A stretch of DNA of 64,000 nt. Origin: Lentisphaerae bacterium GWF2_45_14 (lineage in GTDB: Bacteria; Verrucomicrobiota; Lentisphaeria; Victivallales; GWF2-45-14). Of the stretch, positions 30,901-36,678 are shown piece after piece. The notes under the pieces are model-generated. The model did not search any database and was not told the origin of the DNA. It worked only from the letters and a program-made list of their open reading frames with translations. Where the stretch lies: positions 1 through 64,000 of the forward strand of contig MHBG01000048.1 of NCBI GenBank assembly GCA_001804785.1. Direction: 5' to 3'. The position numbers and the translations under genes were made by a program. Numbering within the stretch: the first letter of the stretch is position 1; each line of letters opens with the position of its first letter.

Positions 30901-31145
30901 AGTATAATGCCAGAGTCAGAAGCCGCGAGCTTCATAATGTACCCCTGATTACGTCCAGCTCATTAAGAATCCTTCAGCGGAAAATGAATACGCCTGAAAA
31001 ACGTGAACAATTAAGAGGCGCAGAACCGGAAGAAGACAGAAAGAGGGAAGATTTATCGACGTTCTCGTTTGAGGATGAACCTGATTCGGAAAACGCTGGA
31101 AGGTCAAGATCGAGGCGCGCAAACAGGCGACAGACGAGAAGGTAA
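21942..31145 (+). CDS. Giant polyvalent protein (3067 aa) with two zincin motifs and a PBECR-like nuclease-type segment
   Basis: KGKGFYGELKRPDGGVSTELSFG...IPALVPGL; AHEWWHALDNYF (26157-26171); ARHEALHYAYDLL (26841-26855); GATHIMAKHFDG...VIRHGKI...YRAIVLTDGKKQSVITFYSN. Confidence 0.85.
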   Translation: MSLRHVPVDISDFNPDEFLKSTASNSSQSAMTGTIDISDFDPDSFLGTKKEVSQEEIRAAFPEPSRVRSPEERDYREFLTLHGVNPATGGYNVETKLPETMANKAVKSFESGTLQAGASLAAVPGFVGGIDRALRASALEKRKAFGDPIVDIIPQEYRDSLEKRTDGSFKGKGFYGELKRPDGGVSTELSFGTSDVEPGKEVEIPALVPGLSQEQKDYLLSTKPEESSKKNPQMWDSIVGQAVNFAKERKAKGLPYFASNTEQPIDKQDWIDVLDGTAKFMKDKAAKRMQTVSGGLDIIDTFKQKGTAAGVEQILYGVVNQVPNLATQIAALSLTGGTGSLAYMGVTSAADKRIDIKDNPNMSEWGKIANELGTGGFEIFGERIGGLPILKRIMGDAPKKAIKKGVTNFLKTIGFDMFQEGGSEVVTQIGQNLTDMLTGNTDKPLSEMTIREKAQKLGQGAVDAGIIGGVMGGGMGTVEYAGKPKISTDERTDLLNDSKTSTSSNELENVPESQAINFPASGGIDFDSMGKDELSAYITDKTGQAPSSLARIEDLAEDAKAIQNAEAIENASNAQAASEAQMIEPQQEIQQEQISEEELPVPESAAPEVNSAMQAGVKPEILPADNAMAQPLLGIAEGPGDIPVTSLNIEEALRIMKESEVDYTLDAPQRLPSQNIETTAKLDLLVPAQEKGNVAFTPTPELIPNIAEEQKQSDDNKLPEADNRPVNIESVKTPSGWTKNLLKAQVYARRLGLPVRLNDKTLGLDQLVKNIKEVLKEQKRSTSPKAETFDQWQAQYEKELREKFNNEEDVKKNLDAVEWARHRWGLKGIASRANLLKKTVLANGKKTKNKAPELMTPEERYHSEWESPDFPGKANKATKPNYEKIKLETGLDFDVVGYQLIPKQPNRFQKRQIFTSSDVQNIRAALREQGHNSIVNDYYISDADSKIKVGDGQIIKLDGGLGKDYSLPTAPIHFREIKDAIAKHNPVSALAIESFEIKLPEDYVRDGNKYVFNKNQLQSIPTTRTESKKLGFNKNTPVQKIEDFGEKIGGAKKDLWKSKFADAFNKDTRQVPLSESFPEPDYNALLESGLSKKAVAFIHTIRDTIPSKPRRWGLDKYAKGVEESRETARLIIEGKINDDSITETLHKLHKNSQGLYALYEAMGHDRSLKDYSIGMHYYELYNGIKQNVNKWAISDTNTHRDIIHADTAEDAIEKFKKYLDGLSESGKNKKIEFVIYSKSNEKGKYYISKKTGSNYIDLKSFDNVEDAKKYRIDNYSDLVNLLEKSKYIPETRTDTNRERVGKDYRQGKDVTPEMFTSAFGFRGIEFGNWVAKTEERQASLNRAFDALHDLADILGVATQALSLNGQLGLAFGARGAGGRNSAAAHYELDKVVINLTRKNGAGSLAHEWWHALDNYFPRMRDKPAGHLTTMPFALRNKDGSVNDSVRSEMINAFDDVMKAIYRSEMKTRSKRLDSTRTKEYWAKDVEMSARAFESYILNKIEGKEFSNDYLVNIVNEEAFQKDAEEHGGNSSYPYPLKAEQQEIDAVFDKFFDTIEEKEENGKHVLYRSSEYGNIRGGDKIRARRIIREMTGSIDNVRFAEKLFSNDGQEVLGKYEDAYIDIAENKGNIEDTARHEALHYAYDLLLTEREAQIFNEAASAQELNHEQAIEGINKFAHDHSGLRGKARLIAGRIIRRIRQLFGAERMIDRINEIYDRALSRKYAERELTGKSNYGGEVQYMSQNERKNLTGLIEQFKKELDNVEMNKEQKGIYDVITGNKRITQIRKNDLDNLAGFVNLEKGSGEFGATHIMAKHFDGTSGKVTAREIINIGEVIRHGKIRGNGDRHIYTLWENNQRYRAIVLTDGKKQSVITFYSNKTAYSPGDHTVPDGTKTNDEYAFSNSGGSHNAPLAQKAVTQAPKTIIHENNENVKELNQNEKNEPDDNFYSNRKAETRGNMASPRVESDSKDFPHTRISESDNLRSDSTQEQKTVAEEIPDSINDKTDKSKYRTLEVAEMTHESEMKQNAQHISFAREWLNTLFEKDTNAKTDVRFLSPLLQTIFYYSKKVPALGRVFDSAMRLRDNKYFYENMIFNADSGMGESELEPIVKFSKANKAEWTRLSKDYLWKRDIDAVGYKVRQSDDGTVFRIYTPENILIDQFSNENAAWEAAWRAEVQDMKKAGWSNGACETVLKLRRIMGRQYEILKNGVEQQKKALKELGAEMPEISGIDIFEELKKMGDRRGYYMPRMRHGNHMLWAHKTGENPRLEIFDTKLMRAKRASELRRNGYTAEMSQSNTPSEDVFAGSDITAMNDLINNAMDRIRKSDELTFERFGLTGEWIDYPLKNSKTERHFVISGGNTSIHHNLFKEFGGNYYGDMWHFKDRKKSFEKTILKAIAHVEGAAIVQTDAIGRALAEQIAAIIHSHGSRSHKIKRDDRTGKDVYLGFEEDIIQAATLTGRAIAGGSAKRIMAKEMLEAFTGHDLKWKDYKAEHMPKDVKLGSPEYYQAMEDTWNGYQDTVRARGIESSKQKIAYREGKSFMNDMLRNEEPMERVFGIIKGIAAFKFLSGVSSGVINLTALATSVPAAMKSFGNIGFVRSGFLLIAASNRYTRYMMRKKFGIGKTMSDNEEWLFGEITRRGWDADLQNQELTGATMTWGDKTWRSIVDLSMIVFSTTERLNRASTIAAAYNGMAEKFDGELPERQRDNLLLKAKEISDKAHGVYGKENLPSWARGASAGAHVARSFYMYKTFTHNYLQLMGEMFKGKKVSSFAWMTIAPAIVGGYSANALEPILKALASLIPGLPDDPEEALYKWLQKTFGKTAERFGRSGLAGLLGLNLKGSMAIGSFELPTTIDEVLGAPYAMGTSVFNGGKNILRGDWIKGAEELSPRFATGPIKAYREYTEGVTSKSNQPLYWGNERLKADYYDALLRFAGFNPAEISEKREAQWSEKQVEAKYGEERKIIYVKVRRFLLDGGATAEWTDILREIMEYNARVRSRELHNVPLITSSSLRILQRKMNTPEKREQLRGAEPEEDRKREDLSTFSFEDEPDSENAGRSRSRRANRRQTRR

Positions 31146-31153
31146 AACTATGG

Positions 31154-31171
31154 GGGATATGATTATATCCC
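31154..31171. terminator. Hairpin at the convergent transcription junction
   Basis: gggatat-gatt-atatccc between convergent CDSs. Confidence 0.4.
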
Positions 31172-32092
31172 TCCTCTTTCTGTCCATACACGTTCACGCC
31201 AAGCAAATTTAGAATCTTCAACCATTTCAGATATAAACCCTGCTTTGGTTTTCTTTAGTTTTTCTCTGGCAACCTTGAACTCCCAAGCGGTTTTTTCCAT
31301 TCCTTTTAACTTATCTGACAGTTCGGCGGTCTGTTGTTGTAACTGTTGGATTTTAATATTGAGACCTTTTATTATAGCCCAAGCTCCAGTATTTCTTGTC
31401 TGTGAAGTTGTCGTAGCATGAGCATCTATATCTCCAGTAATTTTAGTAGTGGTAGTTGTGGTTTTTTCATTTAGTTTCATTTGTTCGAAAACCGTAGTCC
31501 GCTTTTGTTCTAATTGCGAAATCTCTTGAAGTTTTGAATCTATCAATGTTTTGCCATGTTGAATAACATCTTCTATTCTGCGAACTTCACAATTGGGGAT
31601 AATAAACTCACTAGAAAATAAATTATCATCACCCCCTAATCTAAGATATTTATCACCTTGAACCACAATAAGAGATAAATCACTTGAAAGGAAAAGCTCA
31701 CCAGTCATAAAAATATTCAACATGTCTTGTTTTTGTTTTATATTTTTTAAATGGTTTTGTTTTCGCTCAAGGTCTAATTTTTTCTCGTATTCTGCAATTT
31801 TTTCTTTATTCGCTTGCTCTTTTTTTGCAAGTTGTTGCTGTGCATCAAGCACCTCTTTTTGGTGAGCTAGTTCTTTTTTAAACGAATATCCCAATTGTTT
31901 TTGCGAATCCTCAGACATTTCAATGAACTTCAAGAAGGCAACGCCTTCGGCATGCTGAATATCAACACCGGACGGAGTTTTATTCAGTACTGTTACATCT
32001 TTGAATTCGCGGCCATCAAGCATTTTTATATCGACAGCTGAGAGCTGGCAAGTTATTCCAATGGCAAGCAGTAGCAAGAAAAGCTTTTTCAT
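31163..32092 (-). CDS. Secreted or periplasmic coiled-coil protein, candidate moron
   Basis: Signal peptide MKKLFLLLLAIGITCQLSAVD; own sigma70-like promoter. Confidence 0.75.
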   Translation of the reverse strand: MKKLFLLLLAIGITCQLSAVDIKMLDGREFKDVTVLNKTPSGVDIQHAEGVAFLKFIEMSEDSQKQLGYSFKKELAHQKEVLDAQQQLAKKEQANKEKIAEYEKKLDLERKQNHLKNIKQKQDMLNIFMTGELFLSSDLSLIVVQGDKYLRLGGDDNLFSSEFIIPNCEVRRIEDVIQHGKTLIDSKLQEISQLEQKRTTVFEQMKLNEKTTTTTTKITGDIDAHATTTSQTRNTGAWAIIKGLNIKIQQLQQQTAELSDKLKGMEKTAWEFKVAREKLKKTKAGFISEMVEDSKFAWRERVWTERGGI

Positions 32093-32128
32093 TATAAATC
32101 CCCCGTGTTATTATTGAATGCAAACACA

Positions 32129-32157
32129 ATAATATTACACAAGTTGGGAAAAGTCAA
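32129..32157 (-). promoter_or_regulatory. Sigma70-like promoter of the moron gene
   Basis: TTGACT (32157-32152), 17 bp, TATTAT (32134-32129) on the minus strand. Confidence 0.75.
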
Positions 32158-32166
32158 ATTTTACGC

Positions 32167-32802
32167 TCAATTCATTATCCTTGCAGGGTAACGGTCATAT
32201 CCGGAAAGGGCGCATTTCAGGGAATGAAGGGCGGGGTAAACACCGTCCTGATCGGCATTGTATTCCTGGAGCTGCTGATAGACTTTGCCGTCTTTACTGT
32301 ATTTGAGCTGCTGAAGAATATCTTTTTCAAATACCGTGTGCATAGCCTGATTGTCATCGCTCCATTTAATTTCGACAAAATGAGGTTTATTGGCAATCAT
32401 CGGAGACCGCACGACCTGAAGACGGTATTTCTGACACGTCTCATGATCCTGGTGAAAATAGAAAGTATCGGCATAGTAGCGAGTCCAGCAATCATTGAAC
32501 CAGGTAGAGAGACCCTTGAGCTTTATTCCTCCTTTTTCTCCATCGATCACATGGTCTATAGTGAAGAATTCCCGTTCTTCGAATACGTAAATTACATTGC
32601 TGACAAGATTGCGTCCGCACATAACCGCATATCCGGAAATACTGCCGTCAACCGGCACGGGAAAGCATATACCGCCGCGCATGTAATAATGGCCTTCAGG
32701 AATGGGCGATCCCTCGTTAAAGTAAAGCGCGGAAGTTTGCCTTTCGGTATTGAAGTGCGCTAGGAACGGTCTGTATAAACTGGTTTCTTCATTCGAATTC
32801 AT
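32167..32802 (-). CDS. Phage hypothetical protein downstream of terminase
   Basis: 212 aa from ATG at 32802, just after the TerL stop. Confidence 0.6.
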   Translation of the reverse strand: MNSNEETSLYRPFLAHFNTERQTSALYFNEGSPIPEGHYYMRGGICFPVPVDGSISGYAVMCGRNLVSNVIYVFEEREFFTIDHVIDGEKGGIKLKGLSTWFNDCWTRYYADTFYFHQDHETCQKYRLQVVRSPMIANKPHFVEIKWSDDNQAMHTVFEKDILQQLKYSKDGKVYQQLQEYNADQDGVYPALHSLKCALSGYDRYPARIMN

Positions 32803-32803
32803 A

Positions 32804-34261
32804 TTATATTGCTCCCTGTCCAAGTTGTCCGCCGCCGAGACGGCCAAGTTTATTATATCGTTCAATAGCCAGCTGGTAGCCGCCCGTTATTGCATCAACA
32901 ATGTCATCGTGAATTGCTGCCGGAAATTCTCCAAGCTGCTCCAGTGCCGCATTGTTCCAATAGGCTTTTCGCATATACACATGCCCGGCATCGAAAAGAG
33001 GCTCTACTTCTCCGGCGCGGACAACCTTATCAGAGTTGACCTTGCATTTATATACGATTGATTTTCCTTTGAGCAGCTTTTTCAGTGTCGTATATGCGTC
33101 CTTGTATCCTGCGACGGCTTCAACCCCCTGCCAGACTGCCTGCCCGTCAGATTCAGCGGCGGAAGTAATCAGCTTATCGCGTTCCGGGGCTTCGGACTGG
33201 CATACTCGAATATCGTCAATGAAAAGGTGATAGAGTCCATCAATATTGAGGACGCCGACTTTTGCTCCTGCAGTGTAATCCGGATCGTCTTTGGCACGTT
33301 CTTTTTCCGTGCTGGCCAAATCCCAGAAGCGCACCCATGCAATATTGTCCGGCATGGTATCCACTATTTTGACATTCTCGACGTTAAGCATATTGCCGCC
33401 GCGCAGTGTCGGTTCTCCCTGAAGCAGTGCGGACGCTCCGTAATCGCCCAGGGTAGCAAATTGCCGCCTATACCATGACTCATCAAAGCGTTCAGTGAAT
33501 AGATAAGAGCCATCATCTTGACGGGCTTTATAATGGAATTTTTTAAATATCGGGAATTCGGGATTATAATCGGCATGTTCAGGATTGTTTCGATTATGGA
33601 TATTCCCTGAAATATCATCGACATGCCAGCGGGTATTAAGAACGAGGCAGATATGAACCGGGGCAAGACGGCTGAAAAAGTCCTGTGAAAAGCTTTCCCA
33701 TCGAGTTTCGCGTATGGTTTTTGCTTCTGCCTCCTTGCGGTTCTTTAAAAAGTCGTCGATTATGAGGAGATTTGCTCCTTTGCCGGTTGCGCCGCCGTCT
33801 GCTCCGACTGCAAAATATTTACCGGTATGCCCCTTGATATGACGCTCGGCAGTGTTATTACTCTGCCCGTCCAATTCCGCGTCGAATATCTCCAGATAAG
33901 CATGAGACATCATAATTGTTTTGACATCTTTAGAAAATCCTTCTGAAAGAGTAGCTCCATAAGAAGCCTGGATTATTTCATCGTCCGGGAAATGGCCGAG
34001 GAAGTAGGCCGGAAGGTAGCGGCTGGAAATATCGCTTTTTCCATGTCTGAAGGGTACAACAATATCAAGATAGCTGCTGATCCCCTGCCTGTATAACTCA
34101 ATAGCTTCATCAATGGCCGCACATATTTCCGCAGTGTGTTTTCCGACAATCAAAGGACTTGACTTCCGCATCCAGCAGTGCCGCATGAATTCAAGGAGAC
34201 AATCTTTTGCCAGCGACGCCCGGCAAAGCTGTATCATTTCTGAGAATGAGATTTCAGCCAT
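32804..34261 (-). CDS. terL: Terminase large subunit
   Basis: Walker A-like VVPFRHGKS; LLIIDDFLKNRKEAEAKTIRE; nuclease-type RFWDLAST...HDDIVDAITGG. Confidence 0.9.
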   Translation of the reverse strand: MAEISFSEMIQLCRASLAKDCLLEFMRHCWMRKSSPLIVGKHTAEICAAIDEAIELYRQGISSYLDIVVPFRHGKSDISSRYLPAYFLGHFPDDEIIQASYGATLSEGFSKDVKTIMMSHAYLEIFDAELDGQSNNTAERHIKGHTGKYFAVGADGGATGKGANLLIIDDFLKNRKEAEAKTIRETRWESFSQDFFSRLAPVHICLVLNTRWHVDDISGNIHNRNNPEHADYNPEFPIFKKFHYKARQDDGSYLFTERFDESWYRRQFATLGDYGASALLQGEPTLRGGNMLNVENVKIVDTMPDNIAWVRFWDLASTEKERAKDDPDYTAGAKVGVLNIDGLYHLFIDDIRVCQSEAPERDKLITSAAESDGQAVWQGVEAVAGYKDAYTTLKKLLKGKSIVYKCKVNSDKVVRAGEVEPLFDAGHVYMRKAYWNNAALEQLGEFPAAIHDDIVDAITGGYQLAIERYNKLGRLGGGQLGQGAI

Positions 34262-34830
34262 TGTAATTTTTCCCCGGGGGTCATTGTTGCGAACAGCGCT
34301 TTGGCTTTTTCGAGTTCGGTCTTGTCAGTGATTTGAGTTTCTGTTTTGTCGATAAACATTCCAAGATGCTTGGCGATGCTGTCGAGCGCATGTATTTTGT
34401 CATGGAGTTCAACCTCGACTTTGTCAACCGGAATCGGTTTTCTATCTTCGCCAAGCTTCATGACCGTTGTAACCTTGAATTTTTTGATGCAGGCGCGTTG
34501 TTCCTGAGTAAGCTTTTCAAAATCCTTCAGCGACATTGTCCCCTTGCGAAAGTTTACTATTCCCGGCAGATTGGTAAATGCTATTTTTGCATATTCACAT
34601 AGAACTTTGTCAACCGTGATCCCTGTTCGCATCTGGGCTTTCCTGCTGTTCTGATCAATAAACTCAGCGACAAGCGGCGTATGAAGAACATCGTGCGCCC
34701 GGCGCCGGATTGTGGCGTTATTGGACTTGTTTACGCTGTAGGCGTAACGGTATGCATCTGCCGCATTTCCGCATTCGAGAAAGCGCAGCGCGAAATTTCT
34801 CTGTTTTTGTGTAAGTGATTTTTGACGCAT
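34234..34830 (-). CDS. terS: Terminase small subunit
   Basis: LTQKQRNFALRFLECGNAADAYRYAYS...; overlaps terL start. Confidence 0.8.
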   Translation of the reverse strand: MRQKSLTQKQRNFALRFLECGNAADAYRYAYSVNKSNNATIRRRAHDVLHTPLVAEFIDQNSRKAQMRTGITVDKVLCEYAKIAFTNLPGIVNFRKGTMSLKDFEKLTQEQRACIKKFKVTTVMKLGEDRKPIPVDKVEVELHDKIHALDSIAKHLGMFIDKTETQITDKTELEKAKALFATMTPGEKLQWLKSHSQK

Positions 34831-34850
34831 AATATATAAAACTCCTGAGT

Positions 34851-34894
34851 CTCAAATAAGCCCGAATGCAGCAAAAAGCAAAAAAACAAAACCT
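34851..34894 (-). promoter_or_regulatory. Candidate phage promoter, motif copy D, upstream of terS
   Basis: AGGTTTTGTTTTTTT on the minus strand at 34894-34880, then TTGCTT, 17 bp, TATTTG. Confidence 0.5.
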
Positions 34895-35296
34895 CTAAAT
34901 CAACTCTTGAAATTGAGAAGTATAAAGATTCATGCCGAAAATTTGTTTCAGCTCTCTTAATGCCGCAACTTGAGCATTAACGCGCCTTGACGCCGATTGC
35001 TCGCTTGAAGAAATAACTTGTCTGTCTTTCGATATGCTCCACTGCCACGAAAAACGCATGTCGTAGCTTACATTAATAGAGTAATCGCCCCTGCATTCGA
35101 GAGAACACGAACTTCCAAAATATTCCCACGGAAGCGCATCGGCACTTAATTGAATTTTATTCATTTTCCGGGGAATAGGGATTTTTGCTTTCTTCATTTC
35201 GGCCTTGCGTTGGCATCCGGGGCATAGTCCGTCTTCTTCGACTTTGGCATAGTTGATTCCGCAGTCTTTGCATTTGCAATAGAAAATTACTTGCAT
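34895..35296 (-). CDS. Zinc-ribbon phage protein
   Basis: CKCKDCGINYAKVEEDGLCPGCQRK. Confidence 0.6.
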   Translation of the reverse strand: MQVIFYCKCKDCGINYAKVEEDGLCPGCQRKAEMKKAKIPIPRKMNKIQLSADALPWEYFGSSCSLECRGDYSINVSYDMRFSWQWSISKDRQVISSSEQSASRRVNAQVAALRELKQIFGMNLYTSQFQELI

Positions 35297-35349
35297 GTAT
35301 TATAGCTCCTTAAAGTTCTTTTGTTGTAATTGTGAAATTTTTTCATAGT

Positions 35350-35631
35350 TCAAAGTCCATGTATTTCCGCGAATTCCACGCGGCCTTTCAGTATCTTTTC
35401 TTCAAGTATATTCGCGCTATCGCCATCGCAATCTTCATCGAGTCTGCGCTCTTCGAGGTCATTCGGCGTCGATTCCGCAAAATCATTGACAACATCGACT
35501 TTCATATTCAATTCTTCTCGGCAGAACTGACAAATCCAACCTTTTGAAGGAGCTTGTTCATATTCCCATTCAACACTGAATCCGCAGCGGGGGCAAGCAA
35601 CCTTCATTTTACCCCCTCCAGCCTTTAACAA
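35350..35631 (-). CDS. Small zinc-ribbon protein
   Basis: CPRCGFSVEW...WICQFCREEL. Confidence 0.6.
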   Translation of the reverse strand: MLKAGGGKMKVACPRCGFSVEWEYEQAPSKGWICQFCREELNMKVDVVNDFAESTPNDLEERRLDEDCDGDSANILEEKILKGRVEFAEIHGL

Positions 35632-35992
35632 CCAATACCCAGGTAATGAACATCGCTACAATTGCCCATATTGCGTGTATAAGCACCGCCGTGCCGCAAA
35701 CCCTTGCGAGTCCAAGGAAAACCTCCATCGGCAACGTTTTGAGAAATGGCATCTGTGTGCGGAGTTCCAGTTCTTTTATTTTGTTCTCTAAAGCATGAGC
35801 TTCTGCCTCTGCCCGTGTGGTATCGAGCTGGCTTTTGATTAATACTCCGTCTCCGATTCCGAGTTTTGCAAGTTCAAGTTCGTGTTCTCGTTTGCGTTCA
35901 GCTTGAACTGCCTCTTTGGCATGGTAATCGTCTGGCTTAAGCCCGTATTTCAAAATAAAATCAGCTTCCTGCTGTGGTGTAATCGTGGACAT
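35609..35992 (-). CDS. Small phage protein with C-terminal TM helix
   Basis: VLIHAIWAIVAMFITWVLVV; ATG at 35992. Confidence 0.6.
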   Translation of the reverse strand: MSTITPQQEADFILKYGLKPDDYHAKEAVQAERKREHELELAKLGIGDGVLIKSQLDTTRAEAEAHALENKIKELELRTQMPFLKTLPMEVFLGLARVCGTAVLIHAIWAIVAMFITWVLVVKGWRG

Positions 35993-36011
35993 TTTAAATC
36001 TCCTTTTTAAA

Positions 36012-36170
36012 TTATGCGATCTTTTGTTTAAGTGATTCTTTGGTAGGAACATTGTAATTTTTGCGGTCTCGGAACTCCTGTAATTTGCCCCGGTTCCAAT
36101 TCTCTAAAGGCCGAAAATATCCGCAAACACGACTGTAAACTTCCGTTTTTGCGCCGCACCTCTTAATCAT
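36012..36170 (-). CDS. Stand-alone NrdD C-terminal (glycyl-radical) mini-protein, 52 aa
   Basis: Not in the ORF track. Minus strand translates MIKRCGAKTEVYSRVCGYFRPLENWNRGKLQEFRDRKNYNVPTKESLKQKIA*, with RBS AAAGGAGG. Confidence 0.8.
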   Translation of the reverse strand: MIKRCGAKTEVYSRVCGYFRPLENWNRGKLQEFRDRKNYNVPTKESLKQKIA

Positions 36171-36381
36171 GATGAACCTCCTTTAATTCAAATTCAGGGT
36201 ATTTTGAAATGACTTTTCCCGTTTCCGAATCGGTTTTAATTATCTGAATCCCGTATTTTTTTTTACCGCAGTAATTATTCAGGGCATGGAGATTTTCCAA
36301 TGCTATTGTCCTTTGGTGATAAATTTCACTTACCGCATTACGGGTTTTCTTGCTATAAATCCGCCAATGTCTGCGCTTCAT
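36163..36381 (-). CDS. Small phage protein
   Basis: 72 aa; stop overlaps the start of the NrdD-tail gene. Confidence 0.55.
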   Translation of the reverse strand: MKRRHWRIYSKKTRNAVSEIYHQRTIALENLHALNNYCGKKKYGIQIIKTDSETGKVISKYPEFELKEVHHD

Positions 36382-36396
36382 AAAACCTCCTTATTT

Positions 36397-36678
36397 TTAT
36401 ATAGTTACATAACCTTTTGTGCTGTATATTCGCTCAACATACTTTTCTGGTGTTTCGCTCAGTTGCCGGCATAATCGCGGGGGCGCTGTTTTGCTCGGAC
36501 GGGACTGATAATGCCGAATTGCGTCTGACAGTTTTTTTGTCAGTTCCTCGACTTCGAAAGGGCGTTCCTCAATTTCCTCGAGATACGATTTACAGCAGTG
36601 ATCGAAATTAGAAAGATTACACGGCAAAACTTTCTGCCGCTCCCGCAAAATAACTTTTTTAATTTTTTCGATATTCAT
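36397..36678 (-). CDS. Small phage protein
   Basis: 93 aa; overlaps the primase-helicase stop. Confidence 0.5.
   Translation of the reverse strand: MNIEKIKKVILRERQKVLPCNLSNFDHCCKSYLEEIEERPFEVEELTKKLSDAIRHYQSRPSKTAPPRLCRQLSETPEKYVERIYSTKGYVTI

Noticed and set aside
32224-32763. 179-aa plus-strand ORF
   Set aside because: Antisense shadow of the 32167-32802 CDS; no RBS or operon context.
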